Shown: positions 1-11,596, numbered from the stretch's first letter. The stretch is DNA of 64,000 nt from Przewalskia tangutica (GCA_029844215.1 CM056726.1:36449001-36513000); one strand, 5' to 3'. Program-made: numbers and translations. The notes: generated by a model from the letters alone, not told the origin.

Positions 1-686
1 GTGGCCGGGCATTGGTATTATTGTTGCATCATGGACATGTCTACACCGATCACGAGTCGGCATGCGGCCGTGATGCGAACATGATTGATGTTGTGGGCGT
101 GAGACCCATAGTTATATTTGAGTGATGACTTGAGGCGTGAGTCACGACGACATGTCGCTTTTATGTTGTGATCGTAGTTTGGTTATCATACATGTCTCTG
201 CTCTATATAGACTAGTATGATTTCATTCTGATATTTCTGATTTCACATACTTGGTACTGTTATCGACCTCGCCCGGCTGCGTTCATGCCGCAGTAGAGGT
301 ACATCGGCCGTGGATCCTCGCCTTAGGATCTCGATTCGTTTTGGGAAGCTCCGTTTCTCCGAGGCTTATCTTTTGGTATGTGTTCCACTGAGTTGTAGGT
401 TCTTGTACATTCGTGGTATGGCGGCCCTGTCCGCCATAGTTGTTGTAAATCTTAGAAGTGCAGAATCTTGTTGTGGCGGGGTTTGTAAAAAAAGGATTAA
501 ACTGCTCGCTTGAAAGAGTTGTATTTATATATGTTATTGGAAGGTAACCGTTGGGTTGGCCTGTTTTATGATCATATATCTTGTTTCTTGTTTAAAGTTT
601 TATTTTCCGCTGGTTTTCTCTGATGTTGTGTCACTAGGGTGCCCGGGATAAGGCACCAGTAACGGGCCCCGGAACGGGTCGTTACA
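1..686 (+). mobile_element. 3' part of a type-A Ty3-gypsy LTR
   Basis: This stretch matches the last part of the two LTRs at 14835-18093 and 20795-24073. Shared landmarks are the tgaggc-tgagtc block, the Met-less GC-rich block around 'gcgttcatgccgcagta', and the end 'ggaacgggtcgttaca', the counterpart of ggtcgtgaca in the others. The LTR ends at 686. From 687 the sequence is copia RT, so the LTR belongs to an element or solo LTR inserted in copia-1. The first five bases after it (agcac) would be the target-site copy, but the other copy lies outside the window. Confidence 0.85.
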
Positions 687-1601
687 AGCACCTTCATGAT
701 GAAAGGCTTGGGTGAAGCCTGCTACATTCTTGGAATTAGGATCTACAGAGATAAACCTAATAGATTGTTGGGGCTGTCACAGTCTGTATACATAGACAAA
801 GTGCTAAGACGATTCTCTATGAAAAATTCCAAGAAGGGAGGTCTTCCTATAGGTCAAGGCATCGAGTTATCAAAGAAAGATAGTATTTCCACTGTTACAG
901 AACTTGAACGCATGAAGAGGATCCCACATGCTTCAGCTTTAGGATCAATCATGTATGTCATGATCTGTACGAGGCCAGATGTGGCCTATGCACTTAGTAT
1001 GACTTACAAATTCCAGCAGAATCATGAGGAGGAACACTGGAAAGCAGTCAAGGGTATTCTAAAGTATCTTAGACGAACTAAAGAATATTTCTTAGTTTAT
1101 GGTGGACAAGAAAAACTAGTAGTTACTGGGTACACTGATGCTAGCTTCCAGACAGATCTTGATAACTTTAAATCTCAGTCTGGTTATGCCTTCATTTTAA
1201 ATGGTAGAGTAGTGAGTTGGAAAAGTTCCAAGCAAGCTACAACTACTGATTCAACAACTGAAGTTGAGTATATTGTTGGATCGGAAGCTGGTAAGGAAGC
1301 TGTCGTGATATCTGAGTTCATGAAGGAACTAGGGGTTGTTCCAAGTGCCACTTGTCCAATAACGATTTATTGTGACAACACTGGTGCGATTGCTTAGGCT
1401 AAGGAATCAAGATCAACAAACAGAAATAAGCATGTATCAAAGAAATACCACATACTCAGGGATATGGTGGAGACTGAAGAAATAAGATTAGACTACATTC
1501 CCACAGATGATAATCTAGCTGACCCATTTACTAAACCATTAAGCTTAGTCAAGCATAATGGTCATTTTGAAAATATGGGCATTAGATACGTTGATGATTG
1601 A
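687..1601 (+). pseudogene. Ty1-copia pol 3' end: RT C-terminus and RNase H (copia-1)
   Basis: The frame from 696 reads through the end of the copia-type reverse transcriptase (KGLGEACYILGI, then RPDVAYALSM) and into RNase H (YTDASFQTD, SWKSSKQ, TTEVEYI, IYCDNTGAIA). A TAG at 1395-1397 interrupts it where the sister copy at 48400 keeps CAG. Reading continues in the same frame (NRNKH, LDYIPTDDNLADPFTKPL) to a natural TGA at 1599-1601. The upstream gag, protease, integrase and most of RT are missing because a gypsy LTR ends at 686. The element is dead. It is closely related to copia-2, whose matching part starts near 47700. Confidence 0.92.
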
Positions 1602-1610
1602 CACTAGGCC

Positions 1611-1621
1611 AAGTGTGAGAT
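1611..1621 (+). other. Polypurine tract of copia-1
   Basis: A purine-rich aagtgtgagat lies directly before the LTR start at 1622. It resembles the aagtgggagat tract usual in plant copia elements and would prime plus-strand DNA synthesis. Confidence 0.6.
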
Positions 1622-2879
1622 TGAAAATATGTATGTCCTAGAAACAATCATTTTAGGGACAAATGTACTTGAACACATTCGTATTATTAATGAGATTAAT
1701 ATATTTTGACATTTGTAATTATTGAATTATGATTTTGATTGCTTGTGATTATTCATTATGTGCATCCCTTGAGCTTACGTTGTCATTAATAAAGTGAGAT
1801 GTAATGATAGAACGTAACTCTCAACATGATCTCGACTAATGATAATTGAGAATGTGATATCAATGATATGCTATAAGTCGACATGTGGTCTGCATCACAT
1901 TCTTAGAGAATGTAGTATGTCTCACATACTACTAGAAATTGTTACTAGTGATGGACACATGTATACTCTTAGAGGGTATTGGTATGCCCTGCTGTTAAAC
2001 TATTTGTTATAAATGTCTAGAGTATTATCAGTGTGTGGGAGATTGAGGTCATCTGACTTGAGGTCAATACGCACCCGGTTTACAGAGTAATGTAATTTGA
2101 CCCTGTTCTAAGCTTAAATTCCTTATAGGATAAGACATGACTTATGTTGGGTACATTATGATGTAAACTAACGTGGTAATTGAGCCAAGAAAAGGATTCA
2201 TTTCTCGATTGAATATTCGAGAGAAAACACTCAGCTTTTCAGTGATATTAGGTCGACCAAGTCATTGACCAATGCAATAGACATATTTAAGATATTGTCT
2301 AGTTGTCGATTAATATAGATGAGATAAAGTAATCAATCCATTTGGATAGACACATGGCAAATCCTAAGATTGATCGAGTGTGTCGCGAATGAAAGAAATT
2401 TATCATCTCACATAAAGGTTGTGTTTACTGGAGTCATGTAAATGTACTTCACATATTGAGTTCGTCATACGACACAGTTTAGGAGTTCCGTATGAACCTT
2501 AATTTGATTAGTGTCGATGTGTGAAGGCCTAAATGGTGTGTCTTTTCGATTCTAAGGGTATATTGAGAAAGTATAAAATATTCGATTTAAGAATCGAGAT
2601 AATTAAACCAATAATAAGTTATGGGATAATTTCTATTTGATGAAAATTATTTAATTAAGTCAAAATTGGATTTTGAATTTAATTAAAATTAAAACGTGCT
2701 GAATATTAAAAGAGGACGGAGGCGCTGCGACGCCTGAGAGGTCTAGCCGCGACGCCGATCCGACAGTAGGCCCAGTCCGACTGACCCACTGCACCTCGGA
2801 ATTTGGGTCAAGTTTTGAGCATAATCCTAATATGATTTGTAAACTAATCCCTCTATATAAACAACACTACCCCATTAGC
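1622..2879 (+). repeat. 3' LTR of copia-1, truncated
   Basis: The LTR starts with TG just after the polypurine tract. From about 1980 it is colinear with the copia-2 LTR at 11899-13104: the gtgtgggaga block, 'tacagagtaatgta', 'cactcag..tcagtgatatta' and the GC-rich 'ccgacccatcgcac' type block. Similarity fades near the TATA box at 2854, and no R/U5 end or second target site is visible. The LTR therefore appears truncated where the receptor gene's 5' flank begins. Confidence 0.75.
2854..2860 (+). promoter_or_regulatory. TATA box of the copia-1 LTR
   Basis: TATATAA sits in 'ctctatataaac'. The copia-2 LTR has 'ctataaatag' at the matching place. It is about 374 bases before the receptor start codon and points toward it, so it could drive or add to transcription of that gene. 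That role is inference. Confidence 0.5.
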
Positions 2880-3233
2880 TTAAGGTTGTTTTAGAAAAAA
2901 ACACATTTTTATTTTTTGGTCACATGAAATATGAGAGTTTGGAAAAAATATGGTAATACTTGTGGAATATTCTATCTTAAACGCTACGAGGGCCGGTATA
3001 GAATAAAAGTAAAAAGGCCGCCATAGAATATGACTTACAAAAGCACACGGCTGACAGGTGCGCTGACGACAAAATTCAAAATAAAAAGCAAGAAACAACG
3101 GAAGAGCAGTACTTAAGTCTCTGAATGTTAATAACAATACCAATTCAGTATTAACTTTATCGAAACCCAGTCAACGCCACATCAAAAATCTCCCAGAATA
3201 CATTGTTTTATCAATTTCATTTCCTCATGAAAC
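2880..3233 (+). promoter_or_regulatory. Proximal promoter and 5' leader of the LysM receptor kinase
   Basis: About 350 bases between the truncated LTR and the ATG. A W-box core in reverse (AGTCAA, TTGACT on the minus strand) is at 3169-3174, and a TGACG element lies near 3064. Both occur in promoters of defence-responsive plant genes, but such short motifs also arise by chance. A weak TATA-like 'tatagaata' lies near 2997. The minus-strand reading frame here shows no coding signature. Confidence 0.4.
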
Positions 3234-6200
3234 ATGTTTGAATCGAGACCAACAAGTGTAGGGATTATCTTAATCCTTGTTTACTTATCTTGTGTTCCAT
3301 TACCAGTTGAATCCCAATGCAAGAAAGGTTGCGATTTAGCTTTAGCTTCTTTCTATGTTTGGCGGGGTACAGATCTGACTCGCATCGAAAAGTCGTTCTC
3401 CGTCGCTACTGTACAAGAAATCATATCTTACAACAACAAAGACAACATCCCTAATCAAGATAGTGTCATAGCTGGTACAAGAATTAACATACCTTTCCGT
3501 TGTGATTGCTTGGAAAATGTCGATTTCTTAGGCCATGTTTTTCCATACGAGGTTCAATCAGGCGATACTTATGCTCTTGTTACATCCAACTACTCCGATT
3601 TAACTACAGTTGATTTGTTGAGGAGGTTTAATAGTTTCCCTGACAATAATATCCCCAATACTGCGACGTTAAACGTGGCAGTGAATTGTTACTGTGGGGA
3701 TAGTGATGTTTCCAAAGATTATGGGTTGTTTGTTACGTATCCTATACGGGCGGAGGATAATTTGACGTCGGTGGCTTCAGCGGCGAATGTGAGTGAAGAT
3801 ATAATCCGAAGGTATAATCTGGAGGCAGATGCAAAATTAGATAAAGGGGAAGGAATCATCTTTATACCGGCAAGAGGTTGGTGTTGATAGTTTTTAGTGA
3901 TTAGTATACTTGATGGTCTCTCTGTGTTTGTTTTATTTCCTGTTACAAAGTTTTATGCCTCTGCTTAATTTAGAACTTTAAGGTTAAAGTCCTTGTAGTA
4001 CTTTCTTGAGTGCATATGTTAAAAAACCCCTAAACCATCGCCAGTTTGCAAGTTCCGTACCTAAACTATTGAGTGTTCATGTTACCCACTCCACTATAAC
4101 TCCCTTTAGATTAAAAGAATTCCCCGGTTGAATATGTGGCAAAATAACTTGCCGAGAGGTGCATGGGAGATGAAACAAATCTTGAAAATGTGTCCACTCA
4201 ACACAATGAGTTCGGGGGTTATGTGAACACCCAATAGTTTAGGTATGAAACTCGCAAAATTTAGGAGGGGGTTGGGGTGGGGGTGCGTTAACCTGTTCGT
4301 AATGCATGAACCAGTGCCCTTTACTGCCATTTGGAACTCTTTGGAGGAGATTTTTGAGCGTGATGCTCATGTAGCATGTCATATTCCTCCCGGGGGTATT
4401 TTAATATGAGTTCATGGTAGTTTAGGGGCTTCTGTGAATACTCAATAGTTTGGGTATGAAACTCACAAAACGGTGATAGTTTAAGTGGGAAAGGCGGTTA
4501 TTACCTATTCACTCTTGTTCATGTTTTAATTTCGTGGCAAAAGGGGGGAAATGCTCTTTCAAGGAAGGATAGGAACTAGTTTAGGAAGCAAAATGTTTTA
4601 AGGTTGACATTGGATTCAAGTTTAGTGTTTACTATAAACTGGAGTTTGTAGTTTGAATGGATAGAATCAATGAAGATTGCACACTCAAGGATGGGTTTTG
4701 ATGCGTCTAATGCGCAATTGAAACTGGAAGCAGGGATATAGCACTAAGCATGGAGCATTAGTGCAATTTTTTTAAATGATATCCTTTTCTTCCTTTCTTT
4801 ATTTTTGGTTTGATGCACAATATAACAGTGGACCAATTGAACTTTAGCATTATCACGATGCCATCTATCTTGGTTCTAAAGCTGTTCCTATATACATGGA
4901 CTAAAGAGGTTCAAAGTACATGTTCAACTCTAGTAATGCTGAGCTGTCATATTAGAAGAATGTGACAGTTTTCCAAGCATAATTAACTATGCTTTAGAAA
5001 ATGCTTTTGATTAGCAAAATTAACTATAGTAACTGAGTTTATCACTCGGTTCCGTACTGGCAATAGCAAGCCAGTATTCACAAATAGCAGAAGCACAACT
5101 GGGTGGTTGTTTTCTGTTGCTTGGCTTCTTTGAGCTCTTCAATCTGCATCGTGGGATCATTTCTTCAAACTGCAGATATATACAACATTTAATGCAAATG
5201 TTGAAGATTAAGAGTCTCGTTTACCCTCGAAGAGAATAGATGAAATAAATGTAGAATAATCTTATCAAAAAGAATGATCTTTAATTTTGTTATTGATAGT
5301 AAAATTTCTGGAGTTTATACCTTTCTGCAAACACAAACAAGGCCTTTCAATTATTTTTCAGAACCACTCTGGTTGTCTGAAGATCAAACAGTAAGTGACG
5401 AACAAGAAACACTTTAAGAGCATAGTTATTCTTTTGAGGATCTTTGCTGTCCATAATGGCTCATAACGACTTCAAAATGAAAGCTAAAAAGATTCTTATA
5501 GGTAAAAAATTAAAAAGAAAAAAGGGTTTGCGGGATTTTAGTTCTTCTTTGTTCATATGTGAGTGCCTGCGGGGAGCAGGAGTACAGTGCGGGCATGTTG
5601 CTTGTTAGTGTTTCCTAGAGAAAACTCAAATGAAATACAACAAATGCCTGGATATTGTTGTATTGTAAAGAGAATGAGTTTATGAGAATTTTAAATTAAC
5701 ATGTCTCAAATCTGTGTCTTCTTGAGCCGAGGGTCTCCCGGAAACATCCGCTCTACCTACCAAGGTGGAGGTGAGGTCTGTGTACATTCTACCCTCCCCA
5801 GACCCTACATTGTGGGATTTCACTGGGTATGTTGTTGTCTCAAGTCCGTGTCTTGTACAAATGCATTTCTGCTAAGATTCTGATATGCTCGTGTGTCTTT
5901 ACGTTTCTCATTCTAATGTCAGCCTGCAGGCTCCCTCTCTCAATCTATTTTTGAAACGATAGAACAATTTGCGGTAACTATGTTTGTCTATTTGTGCCGA
6001 GAAGAAGTCATAGATTGATGGTTAAGGAATGTCCTAAAAGAGCTTGATTCTGACTTTCATACTCTCTAAACCGAAGTTTACTTGATGAATCTTCCCCCTT
6101 TAATCCATTCCAATTCGTTGACCTGTTTCATATGATGCTAAAGTTTCGCGGTACCAGAAGTTAAAAATAAATGAAACTGACACACTTTAGCTTCGATATG

Positions 6201-9200
6201 ACATCTTTTTGACAAATATACCATCTTCACACATTCTACTTATTAATGAATTAATAGCTTATATAGCTGACCAGCTTCAGTATAATGATGCTTTTGATGT
6301 TTTCTTTTTCAATATCTGCATAGTATAAGTTGGCCAACTAAAATTGGAGAGAGGTAACACCTTTAGTACAAATACTTTGGCTGTTTTAGTGCTTGTGCGT
6401 ACTATGGTTTTTCCTATTTAATGTGTTCTTAATGTTAATGTATAAACAATGTTTGAACCGTCATTTCTTTCGTATTGCAGATAAACATGGGAACTTTCCG
6501 CCACTGCCAACAAGGTAGCTCATTAATATTTGATGTTAAAATCTGATCATCTTGTTCTTTATTTGATCTTCCACTCACTAGCACATTGCTGACATTTGTC
6601 ATTTGTGTTGTTTCTCCCCTCTAATTTGCAGCACAGGTGGTTGGATCTTTCCTCTTCTTCAGTGTTGGCTTATTTGTTATCCGTTTTCAGACCATTCATG
6701 ATAATAAAGGAAGTCCTTTATGCTACCTACTCTTACTTATTGTTCGATACCTCTAAATAATTAGGTTTATCTGGTGGAGCGGTAGCTGGGATATCTATAG
6801 GAGCAATAGGAGTAGTCTTGCTGTTGGCTGGTTTGGTTTATGTAGGATGTTATAGGAAGAAAGCACAAAAGGTTTCACTGCTCACATCCGAAGACCACCT
6901 CCGTCAGTCTGGTGGTAGGTGTCAATCCATATTTTCTAGTTCTTATGACATTCATTTATTTGACGTACATTATTTCTTAAGGTGCTTCTACTTGGATCAA
7001 TTTAAGGGTGAAAATGCAATTTAAAGTAGTTGATTTATTTTTTGGAATTGAATATTTCCTGTACTTATGCTGCTAACCTTTAACAAGAATTGGAACGGTA
7101 GAAAACAATGTTTGTTAGTTAAACTTATATGTTAACCTTTTGTCTGGACTAGGCCCAGAAGGCAGCGTGACAGTTAAAGATGCAGTTTCTGGTCGCCTGG
7201 CTGATGGCAATTCTCCAGGGCTTTCAGGCATAACTGTGGATAAATCTGTTGAGTTCACTTATGAAGAGCTTGCTACTGCAACTAATGACTTCAGCATTGC
7301 TAACAAAATCGGACAAGGTGGTTTTGGTGCAGTTTACTATGCTGAGCTCAGAGGCGAGGTATGAGCTATTCTTAAATCTTACTTCTCAGTGTAACCAGTT
7401 ATATTATGAAGGAAGTGATATTTTTTAGTTCTGATCGAATGAAGTGGGTAAACAGTAGTCCAGAGAAAGGAGAAATAAGTAATAAATGAATAAGTAACAA
7501 AGAGCAGGGAAGGCAATGCAGAAGAACATTCGGCAAATAAATGAATAGCTTAGTCATTTGGTAATGCTCCAGTGATGTGTTGTCATACATAATATCGGGC
7601 ATACTTTGCACATATGTTAATCCTAACCAACATTGAACTATGATTTCGCTTCTCTAGTGGTGGAATGTCCTGTGATTTTTCTGTAGTCATCCTTATTTGT
7701 GAAGTTTCAAATCATAACCAACTTAAAGAATTATTCAAGTGTCTTTATTCCCAATACTTTTTGTGCTGTAACTATTTCAGAAAGCGGCTATCAAGAAAAT
7801 GGACATGGAGGCTACAAGGGAGTTTCTTGCTGAATTGAAGGTCTTGACAAATGTTCATCACCTGAACCTGGTAAAAACTAATTTCCTTGCCTCTGGAGGC
7901 ATGTCGATGTTGATGCTCTTATCATTTTCAGAAAGCCAAGTGATTGCATTAACTTGCTAGTCTTGCTACTTGAGACCTCTATCCCATTATGGAGCATAAA
8001 TCAAGTGATTGACTCAGCATGTACTTCAATGTTTGTTATGTGAAATCTATACTTTGTGTACCCTAGTTGTTACTATCTGTCATTCTTCTAGCCTACCTGT
8101 CATTCATTTACAACTGAATAAATTGCTTGCAACGGACATAGAGTGCTCTGTAGAGATTAAGCCCTAAAAGGGAAGGGGTGCTGCAATCTTTACTAAAGTT
8201 AAAAGAACAAAGGGCGCTTGGGAAAGTAAAATCTTAGATCCACATTTCTTAATTACATAGTTATCACGTGAGGAGTGGGGTCTTTTTTGGGTGCGGGGTA
8301 TCATACACTTCAGGAAGGATATTTGACCACTGTGAGATGATTAAGATCCACTTTCTTGATTTGACATCCTGAAGTAAGTACGAAAGTTTCTGCAATTCGT
8401 TACACTTGTTATTGGGGTGTGCAGTTTGGACGGGGGTCTTCAGCATTCTTAAACAGGATGGCCATTGAAACTCAAAACATGGTGTAATTCTTCTTTTTCT
8501 ATACACTCGACTTATTGTTTCATTGATATTGGGTGTAGGTGCGCTTGATAGGCTATTGTGTTGAAGGCTCCCTCTTCCTTGTATATGAATACGTTGAGAA
8601 TGGCCACATAGGCCAACATCTACGTGGTACAGGTATCTTTAATGTGAACTAAATCACATGTCATAATTAACCACTCTTTCAGTAATAGTTAGTTCCCTAA
8701 AGAACTTTTACTCAATCTGGTCAATTTGTTTCCAGGAAGGGACCCATTGCCATGGTCTAAGAGAGTTCAAATTGCTCTAGATTCAGCTAGAGGTCTTGAG
8801 TACATACATGAACACACAGTACCAGTTTACATCCATCGTGATATTAAAACAGCAAATATTCTGATAGACAAAAACTTCCATGCAAAGGTTTGTCAAGGCA
8901 CCTTTCTTGTTTTTGTCTATTTTGGGAGGCTATTTTGTAATTGTGTTAATTGTCTGATTTAGGTTGCAGATTTTGGTTTAACGAAATTGACTGAAGTTGG
9001 AAGCTCGTCTCTGCAAACACGACTTGTGGGTACATTTGGATACATGCCTCCAGAGTAAGTGTTTTCCCATTTTGAATTGAAGCCTTAAAAGTACGAATGG
9101 TGCTGTTCTTTAGCCTATTTTTTCTTTGAAGAAGAGAATCCATTATTATTATTATTCTGAGAGTTGTTCGCAAAATTATGCTGTTGTATCCTTCTTTTTA

Positions 9201-10084
9201 AATGACTGGTGATCAGTGCACGGTCAGGAAAGGGTAGTTCTAATTTTAAACCAAGATTTTCTCAACGTCTTGCTCAAAGCTTAAACTGTAGTTTTCTATT
9301 AAAGCATCTTTTTTGAGTGCCTCATGTGACAAATTTGCACATTGCTTTTCTACAGGTATGCTCAGTATGGTGATGTCTCTCCTAAAGTTGATGTCTATGC
9401 TTTTGGTGTTGTCCTCTATGAACTAATTTCAGCCAAGGAAGCAATAGTCAAGCCAAATGGTTCTGTTACTGAATCAAAGGGTCTTGTTGGTTTGGTAAAT
9501 TTCCTTTGCATTTTTCTTTTTTCAATGGCACGGATTGCATGGACCCTTTATGAGCTTTTACCAGAATCATTTTTCTTTGAAAGGATTATATGTTTGCTCT
9601 TCATATCTTTTATTAGTCTCCTCAATTTGACAGGCAATTTAAAACTCATACTGTAATTCATAATTGTGTTAAACACTCTGATGCTAGTTTTTGGTAATAC
9701 ACTGATACCAATTTTGCCTTCTGATGATCATAGTTTGAAGAAGTACTTAATCAGCCAGATCCTGATGAAGACCTTAGCAAACTGGTTGACCCAGGGCTTG
9801 GAGACGACTATCCCCTTGATTCAGTCCGGAAGGTATAAGATTAATAAAATTTGCATTGGTAGCTACAAAAGTTGTTTCTTTCTGCTTCTTACAAAAGTCC
9901 ATGTCTTCACCAATCACAGATGGCACAGCTCGCCAAAGCTTGCACCCATGAAAATCCCCTAATAAGACCAAGTATGAGATCAATAGTGGTTGCACTGATG
10001 ACACTCTCTTCGTCGACAGAAGATTGGGATGTTGGATCATTCTATGGAAATCAAGGTCTGATAAATCTCATGTCTGGAAGGTAG
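3234..10084 (+). CDS. CERK1: LysM receptor-like kinase, CERK1/LYK1 type (12 exons)
   Basis: Plasma-membrane receptor for chitin-type oligosaccharides that signals through a cytoplasmic Ser/Thr kinase. Inferred exons: 3234-3876, 6481-6514, 6632-6636, 6765-6914, 7153-7358, 7781-7870, 8539-8632, 8736-8887, 8963-9054, 9356-9494, 9734-9832, 9920-10084. All introns are GT-AG, and the joined frame is 1869 bases, 622 residues (Arabidopsis CERK1 has 617). Signal peptide about 1-27. Exon 1 holds three LysM domains (roughly 40-87, 105-150, 168-212) separated by the CxC pairs C90/C92 and C152/C154. One membrane helix spans about 233-256. The kinase has GQGGFG 331-336, catalytic K351, HRD with D443, DFG 461-463 and APE-like PPE 487-489. 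The activation segment carries YAQ (490-492), found in symbiosis-competent LYKs. It ends in LMSGR like CERK1. Intron 1 (2.6 kb) carries a foldback and a SINE. No frame damage is seen. Confidence 0.93.
4022..4494. repeat. MITE-like foldback element in intron 1
   Basis: The left arm (about 4022-4085, with 'cctaaactattgagtgttca') is the inverted counterpart of the right arm (about 4420-4494, with 'tgaatactcaatagtttggg'). A third, internal copy in the right-arm orientation sits near 4215-4270 ('caatagtttaggtatgaaac'). Inverted arms plus an internal copy suggest a non-autonomous DNA element. No target-site duplication was resolved. Confidence 0.6.
5721..5838 (+). mobile_element. Au/TS-type SINE, 3' part, in intron 1
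   Basis: The series gagccgagggtct, ggaaacatccgctctacct, 'aaggtggaggtgaggtctg', 'accctccccagaccc', 'tgtgggatttcactgggtat' and a short TTG tail is the well-known body of plant Au/TS SINEs. The tRNA-like 5' head with its A and B boxes is not recognisable, so the copy is 5'-truncated or decayed. It lies in the sense direction within the 2.6-kb first intron. Confidence 0.85.
6632..6636 (+). other. Putative 5-base micro-exon (exon 3) of the LysM receptor kinase
   Basis: Exon 2 ends two bases into a codon and exon 4 begins needing one carried base, so joining them directly breaks the frame. A strong acceptor (pyrimidine tract, then ttgcag) ends at 6631. It is followed by cacag and a GT, and this restores the frame, giving T-S-T-G-L-S-G-G before the membrane helix. 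An 8-base version with the next GT (6640) also keeps frame and adds one Gly. The total of 12 exons agrees with CERK1/NFR1 genes as I know them. Confidence 0.6.
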
Positions 10085-11323
10085 TAAAACCAACATCTTG
10101 CTTCCACGCGAATTAATATTTTATTCAGATCCTTGCTTGTGAACGAGACCACGACCACGCTGTTTAAGCATTGGATCAGTGTACTACTTGTGCAGTTTTA
10201 CTTGTATAGTACTTGCTTGATAGTGCAAGAAAAACATGGAAAGATGGCTCTGATTTGTAACAGTTAGCAAAATTTAACCTTCTTTGTGAGTTAGAAATGG
10301 AACATTTCCTCATGGGAAAATACATGTTTTCTTTGTTGTCAGCTGTTGTGACTAGTACCGTTTACTATTTTCCCATCTTGTAGATAAACTCAGTCATACA
10401 TGTCTGAAAAATTCAAAATTACTTTTGCATATGTTTGTTTTTTATGGCTATTGTGCAAGAATAGTTCTTTTCATATTTGATGGCTTAGCAATTTCATCGT
10501 TGATGGGTTATGGAAAAAAAGTGGTTCTTTAATGTCATTGAGAAAGAAAGATTCGAGAGATACTTAAAAATTACAGAGGGCTACGTTAATTTACCTTAAA
10601 AGAGTAAAGTAATTCTTTGTGATTGAATTGAAGCTACAAACCTATTTCCATACGAATTTGACTACAGAAATTTATTTAAAAAAATTAACAAATATGAAAT
10701 CTTAAACAATTTCGATTTTCTATTTCAACTTTAACAAGGAGTCTTCATTTGCTTTCCTAAAATAAAAGATTGCTGAGAAAATTTTGACATAACAAGGATG
10801 ATGGCACCCACACAAGCCTTGCACTTGAGACTTGATCACTCCTTTTTATTGGAACTTCCAAAGTAGTACAAACTAATCTAATAAAGTAGTAGATTTGTGT
10901 GTTCTCTTCATTCTTGTTTCATGGCAAGGATGGAAGGCAACTCTCACATCTTTTCTTTATGCACCATTATTGACATTCGGATGGTTGTGCTCGTAAAAGG
11001 AGAGCAATCATAGCTCGCACAGGATGTGAATGTGCCCTCGTTGGATTTGGCTTGGTTTTTAAACTGTATCTGCAGGTTGAATCCTGAGCGATCTTCCAAA
11101 ACTCGAACAGACCTTAGGAATGCCCAACGTACTACAACCTTCAACTTAGTAATGTTGACAAAAATAGTCAAATGGTGCTTTTATTCCAAAGCTGTCATAG
11201 ACATGTTAGAAAATTAATATTATCTCAAAAGAAATATCCATCATTAGTTTGGAAAAATATTCTTCTTTAAATATTATATTATACATCTAGTACTTATTTA
11301 GTAAATAATTTTACCGGTCAAAC
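10085..11323. other. 3' flank of the receptor kinase; no gene seen
   Basis: AT-rich sequence after the stop codon. The 3' UTR and poly(A) site probably fall in the first 200-300 bases, but no single signal stands out. The short frames around 10944-11217 occur on both strands and show no recognisable domain or codon pattern. Confidence 0.5.
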
Positions 11324-11371
11324 TAACCGTTGGAAAAAAAACTAACCGTTGGAGAAACACCTCTATATACA
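11324..11371 (+). promoter_or_regulatory. Orphan G2/M promoter: two MSA elements and a TATA box
   Basis: The sequence taaccgttgga occurs at 11324-11334 and 11343-11353. Its reverse complement, TCCAACGGTTA, fits the mitosis-specific activator consensus bound by three-repeat MYB proteins. TATATACA follows at 11364-11371, then a pyrimidine-rich leader-like stretch. The layout matches promoters of mitotic genes such as B-type cyclins. No intact reading frame follows, so the gene appears to have been lost. Confidence 0.5.
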
Positions 11372-11596
11372 AGGTATTTTGGAGACTTATAGATATAATT
11401 CTTCTGAGTCATTTTTCTTTCTCATATCTCTTCTTATACGTTGGCTTTTCTTTCTTGAGTTTATGTTTCCTGTTTATAACTAGATGAGCTTGTGGAATCC
11501 TGAGGGATAGTGAATGAAGGAACCATCAATGTTAATATGTACAGTCCTGTATTTTCCTACCATCTTTAACCACTACAACATTGGCTGCTATAGCAT

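Noticed and set aside
2880..3143. Minus-strand frame of 87 residues upstream of the receptor
   Set aside because: Low-complexity Phe/Leu-rich reading of AT-rich promoter, with no domain and no supporting context.
8264..8506. Minus-strand frame inside an intron of the receptor
   Set aside because: Lies within an intron with clear splice sites, with no recognisable domain.
11026..11217. Possible small gene in the 3' flank
   Set aside because: Competing frames on both strands, and no motif or similarity I can recognise.
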